In this document: positions 1 to 10,045 of the stretch, piece after piece
Layout of the letters: each line of letters starts with the position of its first letter
Position numbering within the stretch: position 1 is the stretch's first letter
DNA from: a virus
Strand: one strand, 5' to 3'
Length of the DNA stretch: 38,420 nt
IMG/VR virus record: IMGVR_UViG_3300007639_000007
Coordinates: 1 to 38,420 of that record
The notes under the pieces: generated by a model
Told to the model about the DNA's origin: nothing
The model's input: only the letters and a program-made list of their open reading frames with translations
The model's database searches: none
Translations under genes and position numbers: made by a program

Positions 1-34
1 AAGAGATCGTAGCATTTGATGCTTGGAGATTATT

Positions 35-480
35 TCAAGCAATCGTTGTTCCACTTGTTGATCCAACACGCACTGTTGCAGCTGCACCGCCAAGGTTTAC
101 AGCAGTAGTAGAAGTATTTGCAAGATTAAATGTCGTCGGACCAGTGATGTCTCCACCATCAACATCAATGTCACCAGTGACGTTCAAATCGTTTCTAACA
201 TTCGTTGTACCAGTAACAGCACCAATTTCAATTGTTGTTGCAGCACCACCCAAATTCAATGTCGTTGTTGTAGTGTTAAGAAGATTTGCAGTTGCTGTAG
301 AAGTAATATCTCCACCATCAACATCTAGGTCACCAACAACGTTTAAATTATTTTTAACATCTGTTGTTCCAGATGCAGCACCTAAATTTAACGTGGTTGC
401 AGCACCACCGAAATTGACTGTCGTGGCAGTCGCATTTACCACATTCATTGTTGATGTGGTTGTTACAATATCGCCACCAG
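35..480 (-). repeat. Three ~160-bp tandem repeats inside the fibre-like gene
   Basis: Three in-frame repeat units are marked by the VDGGDI-coding motif at about 474, 312 and 153, giving spacings of 162 and 159 bases. Each unit encodes a TTTxNLGGAATT core and a GTT-x-V-[KR]-N-[ND]-L segment. The third unit is interrupted by a TGA where the other copies have Lys or Arg (AGA in the second copy). Repeats like these are prone to recombination and length change. Confidence 0.8.
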
Positions 481-1186
481 AAACTGTTAGATCTCCTGCA
501 ACACTCGTATCACCAGAGGATGCAGTTACATTAAACTTGTTAGTATTAACATTGAAGTCAGCAGTAACATTTGCGGTTCCAGTGATTGTCGCATTTTGCG
601 TTACAGTTAGGTTTTTAGAGACTGCAACATTAGAATATAAAGAAGCATTTCCAACAACTTCTAGCGTAGAACCGACATTCAACGTTCCAACCACATTAGC
701 ATTTTGAGATACTACAGTATTCTTGCTAACTGTTAGATTGCTTGATAGAATCGTATTTGCAGCAACATTAAGAGTACCAGAAATCTCTGTATTACCATCA
801 GCTGCTTTTACATTAAACGTGCCACTGCTAGTACCAATCTTGAAGTTGGAATTGACGTTTGTTGTTCCAGTTATTTGAACATTTGCGTTAAGAGAGGTGG
901 TTCCACCGACTCTGAGTGTATCAACAATTACTGCGTCATCGCTGACTGTCAAATCGCCAGTTGTTGTTTCTCCAGTGACTAGAGCATCGCCAGAGACACT
1001 AAGAAGTGTGCCTCCAGTTGATCTTTCAATAGAAATAGAGCCGTTGGCAATCTTGAAATCAGAATTATCTTTTACATAGGTGTGATTGCGAAGAATATTA
1101 CGATCTTTAATTAAGTCGTTTGTATTAACTCGCCACTCATCAAATGTATTTGTGACTGCAATAGTAGATATATTTGCGTTAGCCAT
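35..1186 (-). CDS. Repetitive fibre-like virion structural protein
   Basis: This 383-aa protein is almost entirely low-complexity beta-type repeats rich in T, N, V, G and A, with no Cys and no enzymatic motif. The C-terminal third has three tandem copies of a roughly 53-aa unit with the core LNLGGAATT followed by a GTTxVRNDLNV-like segment and VDGGDI. Such proteins in marine T4-like phages are fibre or baseplate-associated structural proteins; the exact role here is inferred. The ATG at 1186-1184 overlaps the end of the 71-aa gene by 8 bases. The last copy stops at a TGA (37-35), but the same frame continues with repeat-like residues NNLQASNATIS to the window edge. The true protein may therefore be longer, or the gene may be truncated by a nonsense mutation. 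Confidence 0.75.
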   Translation of the reverse strand: MANANISTIAVTNTFDEWRVNTNDLIKDRNILRNHTYVKDNSDFKIANGSISIERSTGGTLLSVSGDALVTGETTTGDLTVSDDAVIVDTLRVGGTTSLNANVQITGTTNVNSNFKIGTSSGTFNVKAADGNTEISGTLNVAANTILSSNLTVSKNTVVSQNANVVGTLNVGSTLEVVGNASLYSNVAVSKNLTVTQNATITGTANVTADFNVNTNKFNVTASSGDTSVAGDLTVSGGDIVTTTSTMNVVNATATTVNFGGAATTLNLGAASGTTDVKNNLNVVGDLDVDGGDITSTATANLLNTTTTTLNLGGAATTIEIGAVTGTTNVRNDLNVTGDIDVDGGDITGPTTFNLANTSTTAVNLGGAAATVRVGSTSGTTIA

Positions 1187-1394
1187 GTTGTCCTCTATTT
1201 AAGAGCTGCGCGAGCATATGTTTAATCTCTGAAATTTCTGATTTTAGATTATTTATTTCCAAATCTCTAGCCTTATCCGCTTTAATTCGACCAATTTCAG
1301 CTTCGTATTTTGCTTGCACCGTTAAATCTGTACAAAAAATACCGCCTGTGGTTAAATCTTTAACATAACCAGTATTTCCAATTTTGACGCGCAT
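1179..1394 (-). CDS. Small coiled-coil virion-associated protein, unknown
   Basis: This 71-aa protein has an N-terminal part (MRVKIGNTGYVKDL) that looks like a short beta segment. It is followed by a charged helical stretch (about residues 28-62) with heptad-like L/I spacing, so a short coiled coil is likely. I do not recognise the family with certainty. It lies between two structural genes: its ATG shares a TAATG overlap with the stop of the 984-aa gene, and its stop overlaps the start of the fibre-like gene. That placement suggests a chaperone or connector for the fibre-like protein; this is inference. Confidence 0.65.
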   Translation of the reverse strand: MRVKIGNTGYVKDLTTGGIFCTDLTVQAKYEAEIGRIKADKARDLEINNLKSEISEIKHMLAQLLNRGQHG

Positions 1395-4348
1395 TAATCA
1401 CCTGGAACAGCAGTGACTGTTAGTGTATCAACAAAAGGGGCAACTGTTGGGTCAGCAGCTGTTAAGCGTAACTTGACCATAAATCGATTAAATGTACCAC
1501 CAACAGGCATCGTATTTGTTCCATCGAAGTATTCAATACGCCCATTGAGAGAATATTTGTATTTAAGTTTAACAGGAGTCTTTTGATCTGGAGAGGTTGC
1601 GTTCACAACCTTCGACATTCTCACCCAATCTTTGTTGTTTATTGATTCGCTGTCTGTTGGCGACAAGACTTTAAAGTAAACTTGCACGTCTGTTCCAGAT
1701 GGTTTAATTGCATCAATATCAACAACTAGATCTCCAGCGACAAATCCCTTTTCTAAGACAAGAATCTTAGTTTGGTATTTGGTGAAGATGTTACCGCTAT
1801 TATCACCACTCTTACCAGTTTCTCCATAAATGAGTGCCGTTGCAGTTGTATTACCAGTTGACACTGATGGGGCATCAACAGAGATCGTTGGGGTTGAGGT
1901 ATAACCACTGCCTGGGTTTGTGATAATAATATGGCTGATAGTGTTTCCGCCAGCAGGATTTACGTTACCAACTGCATAACCAGTTGCTCCAGTACCGCCA
2001 CCGCCAGAAATAGTCACAGCAACATTTGCAAAAGTGCAAGCGGAAGTATTGGTATATCCAGTTCCTGCTTCTGTTATTTTAATAATATTATTATGAATAC
2101 CAGCGTTGTTAATGATATTTGTATAAGTCAAAAACCCTGCACGTTCCCAGTTAACAATTGGAGAAACTGTGTTGTCAGTTGTTTGTAGAGTGACTCTAAC
2201 ATTTACTGCAGCCACATTTGAGTTTTCAATCAAACGTCTCTTCGAAGAAGAAGAACTTGAAATATTGGTATCTTTACCGAAACCATACTTTTCACTTGGT
2301 TGTAGTGTGATCCAATCAGACTCTGTTCCATCAAGTAATTTTGTTTTTACCGCATATGCAATTGAAGTTGGTGATGGTACAAACTGAGAGGCTGTAAGCG
2401 ACATCGCATCAAATACAAGATTTGATGCAAAAAACTTACCAGGCGTTTTTCTGCTTAAATCTAAGTTTAGATAAATGTCAGAGGCTGATGTACTAAATGA
2501 CGCACGATTGATTCTAAACATCAAATCTTCATTAAGCAGAGGATTCCAGTTTGATGCATTTTGAGATTTAAATAAGTTTCCAACATATGGCTGCTCAGAA
2601 ACTCTTCTTTGATTATCATCTTCGTCAACAATAATATCTCCAAGTTTTGCCGTCCAAACTTGATAATCACCAGATTCTGTTTTTAGTTGAATGGCATATT
2701 CGGTTTCTGCTTCAAGTTGAACTGGATCCGCAAAGGTGAAGCGAGTGTTTGTTGAAGCATTAGATGTGCTTGGCACACCTGAGACTACGATTTGAGCAGC
2801 ATCTAGTGTTTGTGATGCAATTGCCTTCTTTGATGGGTCTGGTAAACCATTTGTCACAGGAACAATTTCTACCGTAAATGGTAAGAGTTCTGTTGCGTCT
2901 GGTTTTGTTGAATCGTATGTTGGCTTTGCTTTGAAATATAGATCTACGGAGGTCAAAAACATACCATATTGTTTTACTGCAGCTCCATCAACTATCAATG
3001 CACCGCGAGGAGTAAAGAATGTTTGGCACATAAACTTACGATCGTTAAGTGCTGGTGTTTGCTGAGTTACAGAAGTTGGTGCTTGACCACTGGCAGGAGT
3101 TTGCTCATTAAGAATTGGATTTCTTGTATTAATATTGGTATTTGTTTTACCAAGCGCTGTGTATGCTGCAAATGCGCGCATTTTATATGCATTATCATTA
3201 TGCGTTGCAGTATCAGTGATTGTAAATTTACGTTCACCTGTTAACCAACGCAATCCTGGTTGCGCTGGAATGTGGAAAATACCAAACAATCCACCAACAT
3301 CATTACACTTATGTTCTCCAACAGAGTAGACTGAGTTTGATGTGCAGTTTGCAGGCAAATCTTTATCAACAATCGCCTCAAGCCAGCCTAGTGTAGTATT
3401 GGCAGAAGTTGCAACAACATTAGCCTTGAAGCCCATGTTGGTTCCAGAAACGATAGAAATCGTATTACCAACAATATCTGAGAGCCCATCACGGCTAACA
3501 TTATTAGATGATAAAATAATAGAACGACTATTGATCGTATTTGCAGCAGTAACAACAGAAGACAACGCAACATAGGCATTTGCGCTTGATACTGTTATAG
3601 TTTTTCCGCTTGATGATGTTAATGTTTCACCAGCCTGAAATCTATTGTTTGAATACAAATTAGAAATTTGACGTTGTTCAATACTAATTCTTGTAGAATT
3701 GAAAAGTTTACTGCGTGAGCCATTCGTTACATCTGTGTAGAAAGATCCTGTTAATGGTTCAATAACCAGCACACCATCTGATGCGTTTAGTTTTTCCCAT
3801 CTCTTAACCTTTCCTCCGAAAGAAAAGTCTGGAGAAAATGTTTCAGTGAAAATGTCATAATTAAAAATTAGATTATCTTCGGTCTGGTATACAATATCAT
3901 TAACAAGATATTCAGTATCTGAAAGATCAGCAGAGCCTGATGTTTTACTTACTTTAAGTGTAATGAAGTTATCGTTTAGATAAATTTGATTTTCTGTTCC
4001 AGTAACTGAGGTGCCAAGAATTTCTGCATATGCCTTCGATGTTGCACCATACAACCCCTCATTAATCTTTAATTGAGTGAATGTTGTATTTGCCGTGACG
4101 TTGATATAAGATGCTCTTTGACAGAAATTGTTTACACGAATTTCGTCAAAAAATAAATTAGCAGATTGAGCTGGCTTTAAACCTTTAGCAGCAAAATTAA
4201 TATCGTTTTCGCGAATAAATGGAGTCAATCCAATTCCAATTGGATTGGTATCATCAGAACCTGGTCGACCAGGTCTGAGCGGAGTTGCGTTCGGATCATC
4301 TTCACCGCGTATTCTATTTCTATTAGCCGCTGCTATCCCTTGTCCCAT
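1394..4348 (-). CDS. Large baseplate/tail structural protein (984 aa)
   Basis: This 984-aa protein has no signal peptide or enzyme motif. It starts with a polar Pro/Gly/Asn-rich segment, continues with long beta-rich regions, and has a C-terminal third with Gly-rich motifs of the GSGYTSTPTISV type (about residues 800-860), a pattern that recurs in several other proteins of this window. Similar long proteins lie downstream of gp8 in marine T4-like phages, in the region that holds gp9-gp12 fibre connectors in T4. A baseplate-periphery or fibre-attachment role is inferred from context. The gene lies 18 bases after the DUF4815 gene. Confidence 0.7.
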   Translation of the reverse strand: MGQGIAAANRNRIRGEDDPNATPLRPGRPGSDDTNPIGIGLTPFIRENDINFAAKGLKPAQSANLFFDEIRVNNFCQRASYINVTANTTFTQLKINEGLYGATSKAYAEILGTSVTGTENQIYLNDNFITLKVSKTSGSADLSDTEYLVNDIVYQTEDNLIFNYDIFTETFSPDFSFGGKVKRWEKLNASDGVLVIEPLTGSFYTDVTNGSRSKLFNSTRISIEQRQISNLYSNNRFQAGETLTSSSGKTITVSSANAYVALSSVVTAANTINSRSIILSSNNVSRDGLSDIVGNTISIVSGTNMGFKANVVATSANTTLGWLEAIVDKDLPANCTSNSVYSVGEHKCNDVGGLFGIFHIPAQPGLRWLTGERKFTITDTATHNDNAYKMRAFAAYTALGKTNTNINTRNPILNEQTPASGQAPTSVTQQTPALNDRKFMCQTFFTPRGALIVDGAAVKQYGMFLTSVDLYFKAKPTYDSTKPDATELLPFTVEIVPVTNGLPDPSKKAIASQTLDAAQIVVSGVPSTSNASTNTRFTFADPVQLEAETEYAIQLKTESGDYQVWTAKLGDIIVDEDDNQRRVSEQPYVGNLFKSQNASNWNPLLNEDLMFRINRASFSTSASDIYLNLDLSRKTPGKFFASNLVFDAMSLTASQFVPSPTSIAYAVKTKLLDGTESDWITLQPSEKYGFGKDTNISSSSSSKRRLIENSNVAAVNVRVTLQTTDNTVSPIVNWERAGFLTYTNIINNAGIHNNIIKITEAGTGYTNTSACTFANVAVTISGGGGTGATGYAVGNVNPAGGNTISHIIITNPGSGYTSTPTISVDAPSVSTGNTTATALIYGETGKSGDNSGNIFTKYQTKILVLEKGFVAGDLVVDIDAIKPSGTDVQVYFKVLSPTDSESINNKDWVRMSKVVNATSPDQKTPVKLKYKYSLNGRIEYFDGTNTMPVGGTFNRFMVKLRLTAADPTVAPFVDTLTVTAVPGD

Positions 4349-4366
4349 GTTACATTTTCCTCGTTA

Positions 4367-7300
4367 TTATTCGGCTGGTGTTAGTTCTTCAGTGCTTGAT
4401 CTACCTAGATTTGATTCTGTTTCGCCAGTAGGTGATGCAACAATTTGTCTATTATAGGCATATCCAGCTGGGAATGTAGATAATCCAGATTCGTTAGCAA
4501 CCTTACTTGGCGCACCAGTCCAGGCATCTTGAACAAAGGTCTCAGGAGATACGCCAGCAAAATTCAATGGCACATACGCTACTGACTTTGGTTCGAGGTC
4601 TGTAGGCGCATTTGAATAGTGCGGAACTGTAACAGTCTGTCGTACATTAATTGCTTCAGAATCACCAACAACACCAGGATTTTTATAAAGATCATCACTG
4701 TATTTATAGCTGCCAAGATCCTCGTTACTCAACGTATCACTGAGTGCTGGATCTTGCTCTGGTTCTGTTTGAGTTATTTCATATGTTCGACCACCAACAT
4801 CAGAAATATATGGAGCATATTCTAGTGAATAGAAGTAGTCACTTTCAGGAGTTAGTGTGATTGCTCCCTGATCAAACTTGGCTACGATTCCAGGCTGCAC
4901 GACTGATTGAGTAGAGGCAAGTCGCTGCTCAAGTGCTTTCACTTCAGTGAAACTACATGCAACGAACTTATCAAAAACTCTACTATCATTTAAGTTTACA
5001 GGCTTTAATCCAAGAGTAGAAACATCTTGATATGGACCTAGATATCCTTTCTCAATACTTGCAGCAAAATCCTTTGTATAATCTGCAATTTGCTTATTTT
5101 CAAAATCATCTACAATCAATCCAACAACTGGTTTTGTAACGCTTGGATTGGTTGGGCTTACTTGTGGATTGTTAAGTGCTGCTTTTTCTTTTTCTAGCAA
5201 TGTAATTCTAGCGTCAAGAACAGCAACGTCATTATCAATTCTAGCAATATCCTTCATAGTATATCTTTTATTTTCAATATACTCTAGACTGATAGATCTG
5301 TGTGATGGTGTATATGGTGGAATTTTAATGACGTACAATGCCATTGAATTTTCATCTTCTGCAGGTGCTACTGGAGCAACATCTGGAACGCCAGTTAGAA
5401 GTTTAAATTCTTTATCCTTTGTGACAACCAATTTATCAATTCTACCCAAGTAATAATCATAGTCTAATTCAAATGGTATTGTTGCATCTGGTTTATAGGT
5501 GATAGCACCACCAGTTGCTGGTTCTTTAAATTGAATGTTTTGAGTAATTAATTCAATTGCACTGTTAACAGCAGAGTATGTAAATCCGCTGCTCACTCTA
5601 ACAGCTGTTGCATTTATTACAGTTTGAATTGTTCGAACTTCACCATTAACTCTGAGTAATGATCCCACAGTTAGAGGAGGAGAAATAACATTTTGACTCA
5701 ATGATAGGTTAGCAGTGACTAGTGTGCTAGATGTTGTCACATTAACTGCTGCATTTACGACCGCACCCTTATATGGTGCAACTTCAATACCAGATTTTCT
5801 TACAGGTCTCAAATCAATGCAATTTTGAAGTTCGTACAATTCACCTGATGGTGATGCATATGGAGGAATTAATCCAGTATCATACAACGTAGTTTTGTCA
5901 TACGAAGAAGCTGAAGTATATCCTTTACCACTATAAGAGAACGAATCAAATAGTACTGCAGTTTGTCCAACAGGAGGATTTGCTGTCGCCTTCAAGGTGA
6001 TTGCAGCGTGATCATAATAATTATCTTTCTGACCGCTAATAAATGTATAGCGATCTGTAATATCAGTCATGTTTGAAGTGTTTGGTGCATGACTAATATT
6101 TCCAGACTGATAAATCTTATTAATTTTGATTACGTCAGGAACAAAGAGTGACTGTCTTTCACCTGCAGTTTTTGCAATAGTATTTGCATGTTGATACCAA
6201 ACAATTCCGTTTGCACTATCGATTGTAACGCCAGGAACTCCACTAATTGCAGTACCGTTCGTTGGCACATCATTAACAATAACTGGACTTCTAGCAACAC
6301 CAAGAGCAGAAATTGAGGACACCTTTGTTTTTGTTCTTCTAAATCCGCTTTCTGCACTAGAAACTTTAGTCGTAATATAGACATCACCAGTAAATGTTGT
6401 ACCAGAACCATTTTCTGTATAGAATGTTAATTCTTTATTTGTGGTTCTTAGAACAGATCGTGGACTTGCTGTCATATCGATGATTGCGCCAGCATTTGTG
6501 TTTGATTTTGCAACAACAATAATATTAGCAAGAATCTCAGAACTTGATAGTGTTGATCCGTTTGTACCGTAGGTAATTACCTCATTAGTATCAAACGAAC
6601 CAGAAGAAATCGTTGCGGCACCATTAGATGTGAAACTGACTCCAGAGAATAATTTTCTTCTGGAAATATCAACATTGGCATCGCTACCATGTTTCACATA
6701 AACTGTCTGACCAATTCTGTCAGAACCAACCTTAAAGATATTCTTATCAACTAGTGTATCTTGAATAAAGGTGTTACCCTTTGAGTTTTTACTTCCACTT
6801 GCGATATTTGCTTGTAGATTTGCAGAAGTATATGATGATGCGGCATTCACTGTCATGATAGATTTAATAACATCAACTGGCATTGATAGAGTAAACACAG
6901 TACCGAGTGTTGGTGCACTAGTTGTTGCTGGCGTAAACTCTACAACTTTAGTTGATCCATCATAATATGTTACAGTATGTTTTGTTCCAGTTGCAGTGAA
7001 TGTAACTGTGCAATTTTTGTAAGCATCTGATACAGAAGAAAAATATTGATTTAATTTTAAAGAAGTTGCGTTTGATGACAATCCATTTGCAGCACTAGTG
7101 ATAGGTGTAAAATTGACATCTGTCAAATACAAATAGTATTCATTTGTAGCACTTGTTCTATCAATATTCTTAACTCTAGCACTACCAACTCTTGTTGAAT
7201 AGTATTTGGCTGTGTTGGCATCTAGTGTGACTTGGTTGTTTGAGACACAGTGCAGATCAATGTCTTCATAATTCGTACCAAATACGATTCCGTTTGCTGA

Positions 7301-8398
7301 ACCTAAAACGTTTGCAATTTGAAGGCGGTTTACATAAAGTGCATTCAACGGATAGTCTTTTTGAGTTTTTGATGTTCTTGCTCTAAGTGCAGAAATTCTA
7401 GTCGTTCCAATTGTTTCGAATTCGAATCCCTTCACATAAACTTTACCAGGAGCAATATTTAAAATAAATGATTCTGTGTTTCCAGCAGATTTTGAGGTAT
7501 TCGCAGCTGCAGTAACTTCAAACTTTTTAACTGCATAGTTACCTGATTCATCAAACGTTCTTCGAGCGAATGTTTTCTCAAGTTCAGAGTAGATCGGATA
7601 ACTAACTTGTTTTGTAATGACTCCATTTTCTACACGAAGTAGTTCGAAGAAACGAGAGTCGTCGATTGAATTCAAAGATCGTTTTGCTAGATTTAAAGCA
7701 AATTGATAGCGATGCGCACCAGGAGCCTGATAGTTAAATGACTCTTGAGCTGGATCTAACAAAGCAGCATCGTCTGATTCTTTAATGATTGTTTCGTCAA
7801 TTTCTAGACCGATTCTATATGAAGGTGTGTTTGAATATGGTTCTAGGACGATAGTTTGAGGCTGAACTGTTACGAAATAACCATCAACGTAAAACACACC
7901 TTCGTTGATTGTAACTGTTGATCCTGTTCCAGAAAACCCTGCTGATGAGTTTACTGTCGCAGCCACCCCAGCTGCAGTATTGATTGTTTCTCCAGCAGCA
8001 AATGGACCACCGCGAGTATAATTTAAGATGAGAGTTCTATCGGTTGTAGTCGAATAGATTTGCTTAACTTTTGCTCTTGTTTTTGGTGAGCCAGAGTTAA
8101 AAACAACTGTTCCAGAAAATTCATCAAGGTCAATATCTTGATTATTTTGTTGCTTGTTTAGTTTAATATAGTTTACAGATGTATCGAGTGTTAAATGCCC
8201 ACCGATTACTGGGGAACCATCTTGGAAGATATGATCGCCGAATTGTTTAAGCTGATTTTGTAAAATTGACTGAATTTGAGTAAGTTCGCGAGCTTGTACA
8301 GCATATCCTGGTCGAAATAGGATTCGCATGTAGTTTTCTTCGCGCGCACCGTTTGTAGCGTCAAAATCGTCCCAATATGGTTCTAAATTAAATTCCAT
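4367..8398 (-). CDS. DUF4815-type virion structural protein (1343 aa)
   Basis: This is a 1343-aa protein. The N-terminus has the hallmark of the DUF4815 family: PYWDDFD at residues 7-13, FRPGYAVQARELTQIQ at 28-43, then a QNQLKQFGDHIFQDGSPV-type segment to about residue 64. The rest is long beta-structured sequence with many N/T/S residues. Family members are large virion proteins of marine T4-like phages, placed after the baseplate wedge genes; I infer a baseplate or tail-fibre role. It starts 12 bases after the gp8 stop. A TATAAATA late-type box lies about 108 bases upstream, inside gp8. Confidence 0.8.
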   Translation of the reverse strand: MEFNLEPYWDDFDATNGAREENYMRILFRPGYAVQARELTQIQSILQNQLKQFGDHIFQDGSPVIGGHLTLDTSVNYIKLNKQQNNQDIDLDEFSGTVVFNSGSPKTRAKVKQIYSTTTDRTLILNYTRGGPFAAGETINTAAGVAATVNSSAGFSGTGSTVTINEGVFYVDGYFVTVQPQTIVLEPYSNTPSYRIGLEIDETIIKESDDAALLDPAQESFNYQAPGAHRYQFALNLAKRSLNSIDDSRFFELLRVENGVITKQVSYPIYSELEKTFARRTFDESGNYAVKKFEVTAAANTSKSAGNTESFILNIAPGKVYVKGFEFETIGTTRISALRARTSKTQKDYPLNALYVNRLQIANVLGSANGIVFGTNYEDIDLHCVSNNQVTLDANTAKYYSTRVGSARVKNIDRTSATNEYYLYLTDVNFTPITSAANGLSSNATSLKLNQYFSSVSDAYKNCTVTFTATGTKHTVTYYDGSTKVVEFTPATTSAPTLGTVFTLSMPVDVIKSIMTVNAASSYTSANLQANIASGSKNSKGNTFIQDTLVDKNIFKVGSDRIGQTVYVKHGSDANVDISRRKLFSGVSFTSNGAATISSGSFDTNEVITYGTNGSTLSSSEILANIIVVAKSNTNAGAIIDMTASPRSVLRTTNKELTFYTENGSGTTFTGDVYITTKVSSAESGFRRTKTKVSSISALGVARSPVIVNDVPTNGTAISGVPGVTIDSANGIVWYQHANTIAKTAGERQSLFVPDVIKINKIYQSGNISHAPNTSNMTDITDRYTFISGQKDNYYDHAAITLKATANPPVGQTAVLFDSFSYSGKGYTSASSYDKTTLYDTGLIPPYASPSGELYELQNCIDLRPVRKSGIEVAPYKGAVVNAAVNVTTSSTLVTANLSLSQNVISPPLTVGSLLRVNGEVRTIQTVINATAVRVSSGFTYSAVNSAIELITQNIQFKEPATGGAITYKPDATIPFELDYDYYLGRIDKLVVTKDKEFKLLTGVPDVAPVAPAEDENSMALYVIKIPPYTPSHRSISLEYIENKRYTMKDIARIDNDVAVLDARITLLEKEKAALNNPQVSPTNPSVTKPVVGLIVDDFENKQIADYTKDFAASIEKGYLGPYQDVSTLGLKPVNLNDSRVFDKFVACSFTEVKALEQRLASTQSVVQPGIVAKFDQGAITLTPESDYFYSLEYAPYISDVGGRTYEITQTEPEQDPALSDTLSNEDLGSYKYSDDLYKNPGVVGDSEAINVRQTVTVPHYSNAPTDLEPKSVAYVPLNFAGVSPETFVQDAWTGAPSKVANESGLSTFPAGYAYNRQIVASPTGETESNLGRSSTEELTPAE

Positions 8399-8410
8399 TG
8401 ATTTTACCTA

Positions 8411-10042
8411 TTAAAATTCGACAACAATCTTAACTGTTTCGGTCTGAGATGTCGATCTGATGATTTTTGCACGGTTCTCGATATACAAAACCCTTCCGCT
8501 AAAGATATTTATATCAGGCGAATCAACATCAACGACGCGAGCAGATCTAGATCTATCTTGTTGGTAGATTGTATTACCACTCACAGTAGTCACATCCCCA
8601 ACAATATTGTTTAGAACAAGAATATTATCGTCATCATCAAAGTGAGCAACTCTACCAGAAAACGTTGAACTCTCATAACTTGAACCCACATAAACGATCT
8701 CATCGTGCTCAAATGTAGGATTTGGTGTAGTCGTGTAGACAAGTGTGTACAATGGGATTGCAGCGGCAGTTGTGAAAGTTCCGTTTGAATATGCTGGGTC
8801 TTTTACGATGGAAATTTGACGAATATCGTCTGTTCCATCGTTTTGAACTTTAAGTAAACCGTCAACATCACCCCTGAAATCAACTCCAATCATTAGGGCT
8901 GATGCTCCAATCTCATTTACTGGGTTTCTTCCGTGACCATCTTGCGGACTAATTACAACTTGAAACTCTGCTGGCGTTCCAGTAATTTCGTTTTGCAGCG
9001 GATCATCTACTGTAAATGTTGCAGTTGTATAGTTATTTCCACCATCAAGTATATTAATATCAGTAATAACACCACTGGTCACATCTACTGTTACGTTAGC
9101 ACCAGATCCATCTCCAGAAACAGTTCCGATCGCATAATTGGTAGTGGTGAACCCACCATCATATCCAGTACCACCATCTAAAATCTTAATTATATCAATT
9201 CTACCATCTACTGCATTTTCGAAAACTGTAGTATCTCGAATCACTGGCATGTACTTATCAGTGAAAAACTTACTCTTTAGCCCAGCTGGAATCGTGTACA
9301 AATACTTCCACTTATACCCGTCTCCAGTCTCAATGTAAGGATTTTCTGGTAATTGACCATCGACTGTAATTTCTGGCATTACAGTAGATTGTGCGTCTTC
9401 GTTATTGAAGAGGCACTTAAAGACTTGATCGTATTTGTTACGAACATAGAATTTATTAGAATATTGCGTCGTTGTCGTTGATCTTGAGAAAATGTTTACT
9501 CCTGTATAAGCCGAAGCGAATCCAGTATTGACAACGAGTGCTGTTGAATTCTTTGCAACAACTTCTTTTAACTCATCTCCAATTTTTACGATTGTTCCGA
9601 TCGAAATTGCAGGTGTTGCAGTCGTAAAATTAATTGTTGATGAATTGACTGTATTTGCTAATCCAGCACCAACGGTAACTACACCATTGCCAGCGGCATT
9701 TACAATACGAGTATCTGCGGTTTTAACGAACAGATTTGCTGATTGATCATATGCAACATAAACTGTACCAGAAACCCAATCAACTCTTGGAGCAACAGGC
9801 TGAACATCGTTTGCAGTAATTTTCTTTAAAAGAATTCCATCGCGAATTGCTTGATACTTATACTCAGTGGTATCATATGGGGTTGTTATCACATCGTCAT
9901 CTAAAACCGATGGATTAGAGACATTTGCCCATTTAGTTGACCTACCAACCATAATGTATACGTTGGCTTCAGCCTGAGCGATCATATGCTCAAAATTTTC
10001 GGCATTTGTTACCGCAAAATCTTTTGTAATTAATGATTTCAT
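8411..10042 (-). CDS. 8: Baseplate wedge subunit gp8
   Basis: This 543-aa protein resembles T4 gp8 (334 aa) at both ends. Near the N-terminus it has an IMVGRSTKW segment matching the FGRSEPW region of T4 gp8, followed by a PRVDW segment. In the middle is a DGYKWKYLYTIP motif matching T4 DGYVWEYLFEIP. It ends with GRVLYIENRAKIIRS and a short beta strand, matching T4 GEMIYMENRPPII and its C-terminus. The extra ~200 residues are insertions, including a GGTGYDGG-type Gly-rich loop. In T4, gp8 dimers form part of the baseplate wedge with gp6, gp7, gp10 and gp53. The position after the gp7-like gene and gp6 fits. Confidence 0.85.
   Translation of the reverse strand: MKSLITKDFAVTNAENFEHMIAQAEANVYIMVGRSTKWANVSNPSVLDDDVITTPYDTTEYKYQAIRDGILLKKITANDVQPVAPRVDWVSGTVYVAYDQSANLFVKTADTRIVNAAGNGVVTVGAGLANTVNSSTINFTTATPAISIGTIVKIGDELKEVVAKNSTALVVNTGFASAYTGVNIFSRSTTTTQYSNKFYVRNKYDQVFKCLFNNEDAQSTVMPEITVDGQLPENPYIETGDGYKWKYLYTIPAGLKSKFFTDKYMPVIRDTTVFENAVDGRIDIIKILDGGTGYDGGFTTTNYAIGTVSGDGSGANVTVDVTSGVITDINILDGGNNYTTATFTVDDPLQNEITGTPAEFQVVISPQDGHGRNPVNEIGASALMIGVDFRGDVDGLLKVQNDGTDDIRQISIVKDPAYSNGTFTTAAAIPLYTLVYTTTPNPTFEHDEIVYVGSSYESSTFSGRVAHFDDDDNILVLNNIVGDVTTVSGNTIYQQDRSRSARVVDVDSPDINIFSGRVLYIENRAKIIRSTSQTETVKIVVEF
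8506..8513 (-). promoter_or_regulatory. Candidate T4-type late promoter TATAAATA
   Basis: The minus strand reads TATAAATA, the exact T4 late promoter box, inside the 3' part of gp8 and about 108 bases upstream of the DUF4815 ATG. A late co-activator (gp33) is encoded elsewhere in the window. The box also encodes the gp8 residues DINI, so chance is possible. Confidence 0.35.
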
Positions 10043-10045
10043 TTG

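Noticed and set aside
144-707. 187-aa plus-strand ORF opposite the fibre-like gene
   Set aside because: It is a mirror of the repetitive minus-strand repeats, with V/T/P-rich low complexity and no ribosome-binding site; the opposite gene has the better coding pattern.
4701-4708. TATAAATA on the minus strand inside the DUF4815 gene
   Set aside because: It encodes Tyr-Lys-Tyr in frame and lies about 350 bases before the next gene, so I treat it as chance.
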